Of a stretch of 64,000 nt of DNA, positions 1-8,167 are shown piece by piece. Location of the stretch: the NCBI RefSeq assembly GCF_904067545.1, contig NZ_LR881183.1, positions 500,277 through 564,276 on the forward strand. The letters run 5' to 3'. The notes below the pieces were generated by a model. That model made no database searches. It saw only the letters and a list, made by a program, of their open reading frames with translations, and was not told the origin of the DNA. Position 1 is the stretch's first letter. Each line of letters opens with the position of its first letter. Position numbers and translations under genes: made by a program. This DNA is from Thermococcus camini. Lineage in GTDB: Archaea; Methanobacteriota_B; Thermococci; Thermococcales; Thermococcaceae.

Positions 1-1038
1 CGTCTCGCGACTGTCGCAGTCTCCCACGGCATGCTCCACGCAGAAAACGGCTTTGTGGTGGCGAGCAATGGGAACGCGGCAGCTTCTCTTGCCGCGTATG
101 CCGCAAGGGCTGGCAGACCTGCCTACACCGTCGTGCCGAAGCTCATCGAGCAGGGCAAGCTCAATCAGATAGTGGCCCTCGGGGCGAAGATTATACGATA
201 CGGGGAGAGCGTGGACGAGGGCATAAGCTACGCCGAGGGTCTGGCAGAGGGGAAGGGACTGTACAACGTCACCCCTGAGAGCAACCTCGTCGGTCTGGAG
301 GGGCAGAAAACGCTGGCCTTCGAGCTCTGGGAGGATTTAAAGCCGACGCACGTGATAATCCCCACTGGGAGCGGCAGCAACCTCTACAGCATCTATAAAG
401 GCTTCGTGGAGCTCATCGAGGTGGGTGCGGTTGAGGAGATGCCGAAACTGATCGCCGTTCAGGCCGAGAAGTGCTCCCCCATAGCGAGCGAGGTCCTCGG
501 GACAGAACCGAAGGCCGAGCCGACCAAGGCGCTGGCCCTGTATGTGAAGAGCCCCGTCATGAAGGAGCTGGCTTTGGAGGCCATACACGCCAGTGGGGGA
601 ACGGCGGTTCTCGTCGGCGAGGACGAGCTTGACCTGGGACAGCGGCTCCTTGCAGGAGAGGGGATATTCGCGGAGTACGCCTCTTCGGTTATCGTCCCGG
701 CGCTCCTCAAACTGGCGGAGGAGAATTATTTCGAGCGTGACGACAGGATAGCCCTCATAGTGACAAGTTCGGGCCTCAAGGGGCATTACTCCGAGAGCAG
801 GGAGAAATTCACCGTCGGTGGAACCAAGCTCGAAATATTGCGGTTGCTGAGCGGGAGGAGCATGTACGGCTATGAGATATGGGAGGCACTGGAGAAGCCG
901 CTCAAGTACCAGGCTGTTTACCAGCACCTGCGCGAGCTCGAGAGCATGGGGCTTATCGAGGAGACCCACAGAAGGGGGAGGCGGGTCTATTACGGGCTGA
1001 CGGAGAGGGGCAGGAGGTTCCTTGAGACCATGGGGTAG
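1..1038 (+). CDS. thrC: Threonine synthase-like PLP enzyme with C-terminal winged helix (5' partial)
   Basis: The reading frame is open from base 1, so the N-terminus lies outside the window; the ATG at 31 is internal. The visible part has the fold type II PLP signature SNGNAAASLAAYAARAG and the phosphate-binding glycine loop PTGSGSN, as in threonine synthase, which converts O-phosphohomoserine to threonine. After the catalytic domain (to about residue 270 of the visible part) come about 70 residues, from GGTKLEILRLLSGRSMYGYE to YYGLTERGRRFLE, that read as a PadR-type winged helix-turn-helix. The catalytic PLP lysine would be upstream of the window. Cysteate synthase is a close paralogue and cannot be excluded. 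Family confidence is high, substrate confidence moderate. Confidence 0.8.
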   Translation, partial: RLATVAVSHGMLHAENGFVVASNGNAAASLAAYAARAGRPAYTVVPKLIEQGKLNQIVALGAKIIRYGESVDEGISYAEGLAEGKGLYNVTPESNLVGLEGQKTLAFELWEDLKPTHVIIPTGSGSNLYSIYKGFVELIEVGAVEEMPKLIAVQAEKCSPIASEVLGTEPKAEPTKALALYVKSPVMKELALEAIHASGGTAVLVGEDELDLGQRLLAGEGIFAEYASSVIVPALLKLAEENYFERDDRIALIVTSSGLKGHYSESREKFTVGGTKLEILRLLSGRSMYGYEIWEALEKPLKYQAVYQHLRELESMGLIEETHRRGRRVYYGLTERGRRFLETMG

Positions 1039-1074
1039 AAAGGTTTTAAAGTCCCTTTTAAAAGCTAGTCGTAG

Positions 1075-1452
1075 GTGAAGAATGTGAAACTGGCTATCGA
1101 GCATAAATTTTCACTCACGGTTTATCTATGGGGGATCATAACAGGGATAATCAGTGGAGTGGCCGCGGCTAAGATACAGTACGGGTGGCTCATAGGCCTA
1201 GCCCTGTACTTCGTCATCGACAGGTTCGTGCTCGCGGTTATCAAGGGACTGCCGCCCGAGATACCCGCGGAGCGGGCAGTGCTTAAGAAGGCCTTCTGGG
1301 GCTGGTTTCTCTTCTGGCTCTACTTCACAATGCTCAGCTATTCACTCATGATCAGCTTTACCCCGCAGTGCTACTCCAATCAGAGCCTGCTGTACAAGAT
1401 GGTGGTGAACGGAAACGCCACCGTGACCTGTAACCTGACTTCCGTGGGGTGA
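1075..1452 (+). CDS. Small membrane protein, possibly EMC6-like
   Basis: 125 residues with GTG start. Three hydrophobic segments are visible: about 13-33, 36-55 and 70-95. A polar, Cys- and Asn-containing tail follows. A TATA-like TTTTAAA lies near 1044-1050, about 25-30 bases before the start, so the message may be leaderless. The stop is four bases before rpiA, so the two are probably co-transcribed. Size and topology resemble archaeal EMC6-like proteins (EMC6 is a subunit of the eukaryotic ER membrane insertase), but I could not confirm this. A GTG at 1084 is an alternative start. Confidence 0.7.
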   Translation: MKNVKLAIEHKFSLTVYLWGIITGIISGVAAAKIQYGWLIGLALYFVIDRFVLAVIKGLPPEIPAERAVLKKAFWGWFLFWLYFTMLSYSLMISFTPQCYSNQSLLYKMVVNGNATVTCNLTSVG

Positions 1453-1456
1453 TTGT

Positions 1457-2140
1457 ATGGAGGAACTCAAAAGGTCCGTCGCGAGGGAGGCGTTGAAGTT
1501 CATCGAGGACGACATGATAGTCGGCCTCGGCACCGGCTCGACCACGGCCTACTTCATCGAGTACCTCGGCAAGCTCATCATGGAGGAGGAGCTTGAGGAC
1601 GTCTACGGCGTCCCGACTTCGTATCAGGCGAGGCTCCTGGCCCTCGAGAACGGCGTTCCGGTAGTCGGCCTGGATGAGGTCGATGCAATTGATATAGCCA
1701 TCGATGGCGCTGACGAGGTTGACCCCCACCTGAACCTCATAAAGGGCCGCGGTGCCGCTTTGGCCATGGAGAAGATAATCGAGTACCGGGCAGGAACTTT
1801 CCTCGTCCTCGTTGACGAGAGCAAGCTGGTCGAGAGGCTCGGCCAGAAGATGCCCGTTCCCATCGAGGTGATTCCGGCCGCATGGCGCGCCATAGCCGAG
1901 GAGATAGAGGTCTTCAACGCAACGGCGGAGCTGAGGATGGCGAGCAAGAAGGACGGACCGGTCGTTACCGACAACGGCAACTTCATCCTTGACGCCAGGT
2001 TCCACCGCATAGACGACCCGCTCGACCTTGAGATAGAGCTCAACAACATCCCCGGTGTGGTCGAGAACGGCATCTTCGCGGACATAGCCGATATAGTCCT
2101 CGTTGGCACCAAGGGCGGCGTCAAGAGGCTCGAGCGCTGA
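1457..2140 (+). CDS. rpiA: Ribose-5-phosphate isomerase A
   Basis: 227 residues, the usual length for RpiA. It interconverts ribose 5-phosphate and ribulose 5-phosphate; in Thermococcales, which lack a full oxidative pentose pathway, it supplies ribose 5-phosphate made by the ribulose monophosphate route. Visible signatures are the phosphate-binding GLGTGSTT (about residues 23-30), the catalytic-site motif DGADEVD (about 84-90), the KGRGAA loop with the conserved lysine, and the C-terminal GTKGGV. The ATG follows the ribosome binding site GGGGTGATT. A T-rich run follows the stop. Confidence 0.97.
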   Translation: MEELKRSVAREALKFIEDDMIVGLGTGSTTAYFIEYLGKLIMEEELEDVYGVPTSYQARLLALENGVPVVGLDEVDAIDIAIDGADEVDPHLNLIKGRGAALAMEKIIEYRAGTFLVLVDESKLVERLGQKMPVPIEVIPAAWRAIAEEIEVFNATAELRMASKKDGPVVTDNGNFILDARFHRIDDPLDLEIELNNIPGVVENGIFADIADIVLVGTKGGVKRLER

Positions 2141-2156
2141 GGTTTTTCTTTTCCAA
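2141..2156 (+). terminator. T-rich terminator after rpiA
   Basis: The stop codon of rpiA is followed by GGTTTTTCTTTTCC. Archaeal transcription commonly ends in such U-rich tracts without a hairpin. Inferred from composition and position only. Confidence 0.4.
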
Positions 2157-2280
2157 CTCTTGCTTGGTGGTTTTCCCTATAATGAATCCGTTCTTCCCAC
2201 AAGGGCAAAGAGTCGGTCTCCAAAAGCAAGTGAATGAAAAACCCACTCATAAAAGGAGCACATTCCAAAAGTGCACTAAC

Positions 2281-2697
2281 CTTCCGTCATCCGTTAAGGA
2301 CGCTTGAACGATAGTGAAAGCGGCGCTGAAGCTTTTGGGAAAAGCTTCATCAAGGAAACTTTTCTGGAGAAAAGTTTCGTCAAAGTTCGTGATTCCTTTC
2401 AAAAATGTAACTTGGAGAACGTTTGCACTCTCAAACGGCCCCCTAATCGGAAATTCCCTCTCCAAGGCATCAAAACAAGAGGTTAACTCTAAAAGCGCTC
2501 CGAAGGAGTGCGGAAGAGTGTAAACCTCAACACGATTACCCAATTAAAAGGAATTCCAACCCAAAGAGTTTGGCTTGAAAGGCAAACACTCCCGAGAAGA
2601 CAACTCAAACAGGAATCACCGACCTTGATCAAACTCAACGGGACTGTCGTCCCGTGCGTTGAAGCTTCGCTTCAACGTCGCGAAGGCGAAGTTTGTG
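2281..2697. repeat. Hairpin-rich non-coding segment beside tRNA-Leu
   Basis: The 556 bases between rpiA and the tRNA hold no convincing gene; the short open frames here lack family similarity and good ribosome binding sites. The stretch is more AT-rich than its neighbours and carries a series of inverted repeats: 2327-2349 (10-base arms, TGAAGCTTTT/AAAAGCTTCA), 2355-2378 (11-base arms, GAAACTTTTCT/AGAAAAGTTTC), 2495-2511 (imperfect), 2638-2655 (7-base arms ACGGGAC/GTCCCGT) and 2657-2677 (8-base arms CGTTGAAG/CTTCAACG). It lies on the 3' side of the tRNA gene, where integrated elements often insert. It could be a dispersed repeat, a decayed element or a structured RNA. From 2157 to 2280 I see nothing. 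Confidence 0.4.
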
Positions 2698-2785
2698 TGG
2701 TGCGGGGGCGGGGATTTGAACCCCGGAACCCCTACGGGAGTGGATCTTGAGTCCACCGCCTTTGACCAGGCTCGGCAACCCCCGC
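2698..2785 (-). tRNA. tRNA-Leu(CAA)
   Basis: Read on the minus strand, the acceptor arms are GCGGGGG (2785-2779) and CCCCCGC (2708-2702), with discriminator A at 2701 and an encoded CCA at 2700-2698. The anticodon arm is GTGGA-CTCAAGA-TCCAC, giving anticodon CAA. A long variable arm (CTCCCGTAGGGGTT) marks a class II tRNA. The T arm is CCGGG-GTTCAAA-TCCCC-type. The gene has no intron. Confidence 0.97.
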
Positions 2786-2818
2786 TCACGAGGGCCAAGG
2801 AAAATAACCAACCTCTGA

Positions 2819-2826
2819 TTTATAAA
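2819..2826 (-). promoter_or_regulatory. TATA box of tRNA-Leu
   Basis: TTTATAAA lies about 35 bases upstream of the tRNA 5' end on the minus strand, giving a start of transcription a few bases before the mature end. Confidence 0.6.
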
Positions 2827-2882
2827 CTTAACTAAACTCTGCCCCGTTAGGGCTTTGGGTGAAAAAGAATATGTAAAGGGCG

Positions 2883-3551
2883 TTAGAGTTTTATCGGCGC
2901 ACCAAAGGCCCTATCGCCGGCATCGCCGAGGCCTGGGAGTATGTAACCCATCTCGTTCAGCTCCCGGTCTATCGCGGCCACGAATATCTCAACATCCGGG
3001 TGGGCTTCCTTTATTCTGCTTATTCCTTCCGGCGCTGCCAGAACACCAACTATGACGTAGCGCTTGGCATCCCCGTACTTCTTGACCTCGTCGAGAACCT
3101 TGATGAGGGTTGAGCCAGTCGCTATCATGGGGTCGGCTATGATAACCGTGTCGTCCGGCTTTACCTGGGGCACCTTAACGTACTTCATCTCTATCTCGAA
3201 CTTGGGAGCCTTGCCGCGGGAGGCGGATACGATGCCGACCCTGGAGTGGTCGAGAACCTTGATGAGGCCTTCCATGAGCGGTATTGCTGCACGGAGAACC
3301 GTGATTATGATGACGTTGCGCCTGTCCTTTATCAGCGTCCCATCGGTTTCTTCGAGGGGAGTCTTTATGGGGACCTTCTCGACTTCCATGGTCTTCGTCA
3401 GCTCGTAGGCCATGTAGCGGCCGAGCTTAACGAGGCCCTTCCTGAAGGCTATCGGCCCGGTTCTCTCGTCCCTCAGCTCTGTCAGTATTTCCATGATGAA
3501 GGGGCTGTCCTCAAAGGAGTAAACACCTTCCCAGCGTTCGTCCCTCTTCAT
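2883..3551 (-). CDS. upp: Uracil phosphoribosyltransferase
   Basis: 222 residues. It salvages uracil with PRPP to make UMP. The PRPP-binding loop [14 protein letters not shown] is at about residues 136-149, and the uracil-binding C-terminal stretch [16 protein letters not shown] is near the end, as in the UPRT family. The ATG follows GGTGGGAAC. It stands alone between the tRNA and the MATE gene. A TATA-like AATAAAC lies about 30 bases upstream. Confidence 0.97.
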   Translation of the reverse strand: MKRDERWEGVYSFEDSPFIMEILTELRDERTGPIAFRKGLVKLGRYMAYELTKTMEVEKVPIKTPLEETDGTLIKDRRNVIIITVLRAAIPLMEGLIKVLDHSRVGIVSASRGKAPKFEIEMKYVKVPQVKPDDTVIIADPMIATGSTLIKVLDEVKKYGDAKRYVIVGVLAAPEGISRIKEAHPDVEIFVAAIDRELNEMGYILPGLGDAGDRAFGAPIKL

Positions 3552-3620
3552 GTTCCCACCAGAGAGCCTTCGGCGCTGGGTTTATTAGACTTCCGCCTGC
3601 CAATTTTTGCCAATGGTGTA

Positions 3621-5054
3621 TCACTTTTTTGACTCCTCCCCGATAATGCGCCTCATCCAGGTGCCGCGCAGGAACCAGGCGAGAGCCACTATTGCCGCTA
3701 TGAGGTTGCTCATTCCCATGCCGAAGAACACACCCCTGCTCGTGAAGTCGAAGAGCTCCGCGAGAGGTATCGTGATTCCCAGGACTGTGATAGCCCCTAT
3801 GTAGCCGAAGGCATAGCTGAGGGGAATCCTCAGTCCCCAGAGGCGGAATATTCCAAGGGCCATGCTCTTCTTGGTATGGCCTGCGGAGCTGAAGGTTCTG
3901 TTCACGACTATGAAGATACCGTTGAAGAAGGGCACGGAAATCAGGAAGTACTTGAGAACCACCTCGCTTTCCCTTATGACCGCCGGATCGTTCAGGAAGA
4001 AGCGGAATATCTCGACGCGGAAGAGTCCGATGACGGCTATGGCAAGGCTGGCTATCGCGAAGTTTATGACCATCGTTCTCTCCGCTATCTTCTTTGCCCT
4101 CCCGTAGTTCTCCGCCCCGACGTTCTGGGCTATCATGGTTCCCATCGCCATACTTATACCCCTCGATATGCCGGTCAGGAAGTTCACGAGGCGGGTGGTT
4201 ATGGTGTAGGCCGCGTAGGTGACGTCGCCGAAGCCGAAGATTATCCTAGTGAGTATAACGAAGCCGAAGCTGTTGGCAGACTGGCCTACGCTCGAGGGCA
4301 GGCCCACGCGGAAGAGCTTTCCGTAAAATTCGAAGTCTGGCTTGAGGCTCTCAAGGCTCAGGCTTATCCCGACGCGATCCGTGAAGAGGAGGTAGAGTCC
4401 AATGGCCGCTCCCACGACGTTGGCTATAACCGTCGCCAGCGCCGCCCCGGCCACTCCAAGCTCCGGAAAGCCCAGCCAGCCGAAGATGAAGAGGGGGTCT
4501 AGGATTATGTTTATCATCACTGTGAGGAGCGTTATCTTGACGGGTGTCTTTGTGTCACCTGCGGCCCTCATGAGGGCACCAAAGGCCATGAACGCAAAGG
4601 AGAACGGCAGTCCAAGGAAGACTATGGTGGCGTAGGTCAGGGAGTATGGATAGACGTTCTCGCTCACGCGCATAAAGTGGAGGGCGTAGGGGAGGATCAG
4701 TAGAGCCGTCACGGCCGTCGCGACCGAGAAGAACGTCATGAGTGAGTAGAGTGCGCCCGCGGAGCGGTTTGCCTTCTCGTACTCCTCTGCGCCTATGTAC
4801 TGCCCCACGAAGGCAAAGCCCGCCGTCGTGAAGCCCATCCCGAGGGCCATCAACGTTCCTATTATCGGCCAGACCGTTCCAGGCGCTGACAGGGCTTCCC
4901 TCCCAAGCCTGCCCAGCCAGAAGGTGTCCGTTATGTTGTACACCACCTGGACCAGGTTGTTTACTATGAGCGGGCCCGCGAGTATTAGGAGGGTTCTCTC
5001 TATAGGGCCGTTCAGTATTTGCTCCCTCATTCTCTGGATTTTCTCGCCCTTCAT
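3621..5054 (-). CDS. MATE family multidrug efflux protein
   Basis: 477 residues from the ATG at 5054; a GTG at 5060 is an alternative start. Twelve hydrophobic segments can be traced, with the MATE opening (REQILNGPIERTLLILAGPLIVNNLVQ), a WLGRLG-containing first loop, and the internal repeat (GLPSSVGQSANSFGFVILTRIIFGFG) of the two six-helix halves. MATE proteins export cationic or organic compounds in exchange for Na+ or H+. It is closely related to the protein at 5973-7376. The substrate is unknown. Confidence 0.93.
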   Translation of the reverse strand: MKGEKIQRMREQILNGPIERTLLILAGPLIVNNLVQVVYNITDTFWLGRLGREALSAPGTVWPIIGTLMALGMGFTTAGFAFVGQYIGAEEYEKANRSAGALYSLMTFFSVATAVTALLILPYALHFMRVSENVYPYSLTYATIVFLGLPFSFAFMAFGALMRAAGDTKTPVKITLLTVMINIILDPLFIFGWLGFPELGVAGAALATVIANVVGAAIGLYLLFTDRVGISLSLESLKPDFEFYGKLFRVGLPSSVGQSANSFGFVILTRIIFGFGDVTYAAYTITTRLVNFLTGISRGISMAMGTMIAQNVGAENYGRAKKIAERTMVINFAIASLAIAVIGLFRVEIFRFFLNDPAVIRESEVVLKYFLISVPFFNGIFIVVNRTFSSAGHTKKSMALGIFRLWGLRIPLSYAFGYIGAITVLGITIPLAELFDFTSRGVFFGMGMSNLIAAIVALAWFLRGTWMRRIIGEESKK

Positions 5055-5093
5055 CTTCACTCAGACCGCAATCGAAACGCTGCTATAAAAGGT

Positions 5094-5939
5094 TTATGAT
5101 TTCTGGCCACAGATTATCCTTAAAAACGCCCTCAGGAAGTCAAGTCCGCCCCCATAGTTGACCACTCCGGGATGAACCGACAGGTAGAAAGGAATCCCAT
5201 CCTCAGAGGCCTTCCTGTAGTCATGGAGGGCGACGGACAGTCTGCCGGCCACCTGGTCTTCGCCTATGTACCACGTGTACTCACGGTTCCATATCCTCTT
5301 CTTGATCCCGTTCGGGAGTATAAGCCAGTTGGGCATGACGACGGTGAGGTTGTGCTCCAGAACGGCCCGGAGGGATTCGTTGTTGAGCGCCCACGCGGGC
5401 GGGAGGAAAAGGGTGAGGTTGCTGAACCCGAGGGAGCTCATCAGGGCGGTGGCGTTGTCGAGCTTCTCGTTCGCGGTCTCGTAGGAGCAGTTAAACTCGT
5501 GGTAGGTGTGCCCGTAGCCGTGGAGCTCCACCCGGTAGCCCCTCCGCTGAAGTTCATGGAGATAGTTCACAAAATCTGGGTGGTTCCGGAGGCTCCACTC
5601 GTCCCCGTAGTGGGTGGTGTCAAAGACCGGAATCACGAAAAGAACGGTTCTGTTGGAGCAGTTGTACTCATCGAGAACCGCTATAATCTGTCTGATGTCG
5701 TCGAAGTAGTACGGGGTGACGTCGTGGACGAGGATTAATGGCCTCTCATTTGGGGTTTTCCGTTCCTCTCTTCCGGCCGTGATTCCCGGGGCGCTCTCGT
5801 TTTGGTCTGTGCGGTGGAAAAACCCTCCGTCTCGGGGTGGGGTATACGGAGCGTCACGGGTGACGCTCCCGGCTACAACCGCCAGGATGGTCAGTGTGAT
5901 GAGCATGAGTGCGAGGTGCCTGGTCCCCAAGGGGTTCAC
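5094..5939 (-). CDS. Secreted or anchored DUF2334 polysaccharide-deacetylase-like protein
   Basis: 281 residues with GTG start. An N-terminal hydrophobic segment (ALMLITLTILAVVAGSV, about 10-26) is a signal peptide or anchor. The body carries LILVHDVTPYYFDD (conserved HD pair), FVIPVFD and VELHGYGHTYHEF, the metal-binding pattern of the NodB-like deacetylase fold in DUF2334. It probably acts on an extracellular or envelope carbohydrate; the substrate is not visible. Several NxS/T sites fit an exported glycoprotein. It lies between two MATE paralogues on the same strand. Confidence 0.85.
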   Translation of the reverse strand: MNPLGTRHLALMLITLTILAVVAGSVTRDAPYTPPRDGGFFHRTDQNESAPGITAGREERKTPNERPLILVHDVTPYYFDDIRQIIAVLDEYNCSNRTVLFVIPVFDTTHYGDEWSLRNHPDFVNYLHELQRRGYRVELHGYGHTYHEFNCSYETANEKLDNATALMSSLGFSNLTLFLPPAWALNNESLRAVLEHNLTVVMPNWLILPNGIKKRIWNREYTWYIGEDQVAGRLSVALHDYRKASEDGIPFYLSVHPGVVNYGGGLDFLRAFLRIICGQKS

Positions 5940-5972
5940 CGGGTGATACTCTGCATCCGAATGATAAAAAGT

Positions 5973-7376
5973 TTACTGTTCCTGGGAGTGGTCCTCCTCT
6001 ATGATGCGGCTCATCCAGCTCCCGGTCATGAACCAGGCGAGAGCAACAACCGCGCCGAGAACGTTGCTCAGACCCATCCCGAGCCACATTCCGGCGGTGT
6101 CCTTCACAAGGATTCCGAGGCCGTAGCTGAGGGGAAGCCTCAGCCCCCAGAGGCGGAGCATGCTGAGGAGCATGCTCTTCTTGGTGTGGCCGGAGCTCTG
6201 GAAGACGTTGTTTACCGCGGAGAAAATTCCGAAGAAAGGCAGCGATGCGGAGAAATACTTAACGACCTTAGCGCTCTCGGCTATTATCGCCGGGTCGTTG
6301 ATGAAAAAGCTGAATATCTCCACACGGAAGAAGGCGAAGAGCAGCGTCCCGACGCTCAGGATGGCAAAGTTTATTGCCATCGTCTTCTCGGCTATGGTCT
6401 TGGCCCTCTCGTAGAGCTTTGCCCCAACGGTCTGACCGACCATCGTTCCCATCGCCATGCTCATGCCGTCCGAGAAGGCGAACATGAAGTTGGTCAGCCT
6501 GTTGGTTATGGAGTAGGTCGCGAAGGCCACATCGGCCTCGCCGAACTGACCGCCCAGGGTGAAGATTATCCTCGTGAGTATGACGAAGCCGAGGGCTGTG
6601 GTTGACGAACCAACGCTTGAGGGTATACCAACGCGGAAGATGCGCTTGTAGAATGGCCAGTCTGGCCTCAGGCCTTCCACCGTGAGGTGTATCCCGACCT
6701 TCCCCCTGAAGAGGAGGTATCCGCCGACGAGCGAGCCGAGGCTGTTGGAGAACATCGTGGCTACCGCGGCACCGACGACTCCAAGTTCCGGAAACGGCCC
6801 CCAGCCGAATATCAGGAAGGGGTCCAGGATCAGATTGAGAAGCACGGTGGCTATGTTTATCTTAACCGGTGTTTTGGTGTCGCCTATAGCCCTCAAGAGG
6901 AAGTTGAAGGCGAAGAGAGTGAAGGAAAACGGTATCCCGGCGAAGATGACGCGGGTGTAGTTGAGTGCGTAGGGATAGACGGTGTCACTAACGTTCATGA
7001 ACCCGAGGAGGTACGGGGCGGAGAGGACACCGAATATTCCAACCCCGAGGGCAAAGAACATCATAAGAGAGTAGAGCGCCCCCGCGGCCCTGTTCGCTTT
7101 TTCATACTCCCTTGCACCGACGTACTGGCTGACGAAGGCGAAGCCTGCCGTTGCAAAGCCCATCCCTATGGCCATGAAGAACCACACCAGGGGCCACGCC
7201 GTCCCCGGTGCCGCCAGCTCCTCCCTTCCGAGCTTTCCAAGCCAGAACGTGTCGGTGAGGTTGTAAAGAACCTGAACGAGCTGGTTTACGATTAGAGGAT
7301 AGGCTAGCACGATGAGGGTCTTGGCTATGGGCCCGCTGATGATCTGCTCCCGCATCGCCTCTACTTCACGCCTCAT
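5973..7376 (-). CDS. MATE family multidrug efflux protein
   Basis: 467 residues with twelve predicted membrane segments, highly similar in order and motifs to the MATE protein at 3621-5054 (REQIISGPIAKTLIVLAYPLIVNQLVQ, WLGKLGREELAAPG, GIPSSVGSSTTALGFVILTRIIF). This is probably a local duplication, now separated by the DUF2334 gene. It should export organic cations or metabolites by Na+ or H+ antiport; the substrate is unknown. A TATA-like TATAAAAAG lies about 25 bases upstream of the ATG. Confidence 0.93.
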   Translation of the reverse strand: MRREVEAMREQIISGPIAKTLIVLAYPLIVNQLVQVLYNLTDTFWLGKLGREELAAPGTAWPLVWFFMAIGMGFATAGFAFVSQYVGAREYEKANRAAGALYSLMMFFALGVGIFGVLSAPYLLGFMNVSDTVYPYALNYTRVIFAGIPFSFTLFAFNFLLRAIGDTKTPVKINIATVLLNLILDPFLIFGWGPFPELGVVGAAVATMFSNSLGSLVGGYLLFRGKVGIHLTVEGLRPDWPFYKRIFRVGIPSSVGSSTTALGFVILTRIIFTLGGQFGEADVAFATYSITNRLTNFMFAFSDGMSMAMGTMVGQTVGAKLYERAKTIAEKTMAINFAILSVGTLLFAFFRVEIFSFFINDPAIIAESAKVVKYFSASLPFFGIFSAVNNVFQSSGHTKKSMLLSMLRLWGLRLPLSYGLGILVKDTAGMWLGMGLSNVLGAVVALAWFMTGSWMSRIIEEDHSQEQ

Positions 7377-7432
7377 TGAGATGACTGTCGAAACGTTGGT
7401 ATAAAAAGTTTATTGTGGATAAAAGAGCCATT

Positions 7433-7846
7433 TCACGGCAAGACTTTGACATCGAGGTGTACAAAGTGTCTGTCGAAGGTATATATCTCCTCCAATCCTA
7501 GCTCTTTCATCTTCAGGTATGCAAGGGCGTCATTTACGCTTATCCTTTTTTCGGACGCTATTATATTGGCTTTTAAATATTCCTCAGGAGTAACTGCTAA
7601 AACCTTGACGTTTTGGGCGGTTAGCAGTTCTTCTACGAACTCAATTGCGGTGGTTAAATTTACCTTCGCCTTGATGATGTTAGCGACCTCGCTTAAATGA
7701 ACAACGGTAGTGACGACTTTTTCACCTTTTTCTATTCTCCTCAAAATCTCCTGTGCCTTCTTTTTTCTTTCTATGACTTCATCTGGAATACCGGGCCTTG
7801 GTCTAATCAGGGCATACAAGAAAACGTTGGCATCTATGAACCTCAT
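7433..7846 (-). CDS. vapC: PIN-domain ribonuclease toxin, VapC type
   Basis: 137 residues. The PIN fold acidic residues are visible: FIDANVF at the N-terminus (Asp4), SEVANI (Glu about 53), NDALAYLKM (Asp about 103) and YTFDRHF (Asp about 122). VapC toxins cleave RNA. The ATG follows GAGGTG and lies nine bases after the stop of the AbrB-type partner. The pair is more AT-rich than the flanking genes, which suggests lateral mobility. Confidence 0.9.
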   Translation of the reverse strand: MRFIDANVFLYALIRPRPGIPDEVIERKKKAQEILRRIEKGEKVVTTVVHLSEVANIIKAKVNLTTAIEFVEELLTAQNVKVLAVTPEEYLKANIIASEKRISVNDALAYLKMKELGLEEIYTFDRHFVHLDVKVLP

Positions 7847-7855
7847 AATGACACC

Positions 7856-8077
7856 TCAGTAAAGGCTTTCCAGTAGTTCCTTTTCCAGGTCGGTTCCTTT
7901 TATTTCCGCGTCTATTATATCGAAGAATCTAGAGAGTCTTGGTCTCTTTCGGGGGATTATCTCGATCTTGTCCTCAAGCTCGATAACTATTACTTCATTT
8001 CCCCACCTCTCACGCCAGGATTTTGGTATGACGAGTCTTCCCTGGGGATCAATTCTTTTAACTTCCACAACAGCCAT
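7856..8077 (-). CDS. vapB: AbrB/SpoVT-fold antitoxin, VapB type
   Basis: 73 residues. The first 45 form a swapped-hairpin AbrB domain (VEVKRIDPQGRLVIPKSWRE, then VIVIELEDKIEIIPR). The C-terminal 25 residues would wrap the toxin. It is expected to neutralise the adjacent PIN protein and to repress the operon. The ATG follows GGTGG. Confidence 0.9.
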   Translation of the reverse strand: MAVVEVKRIDPQGRLVIPKSWRERWGNEVIVIELEDKIEIIPRKRPRLSRFFDIIDAEIKGTDLEKELLESLY

Positions 8078-8167
8078 TGAACCACCATTAAAGAGTCCTA
8101 ACTGGAATTAATAAGCTTTTAGGTACAGTACACCATGAGGAAAACGGAATAGAAAAGAGAAGAAAGC

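Noticed and set aside
2304-2750. Short open frames of 60-80 codons between rpiA and tRNA-Leu
   Set aside because: They run through the inverted repeats and partly into the tRNA, lack ribosome binding sites and resemble no family.
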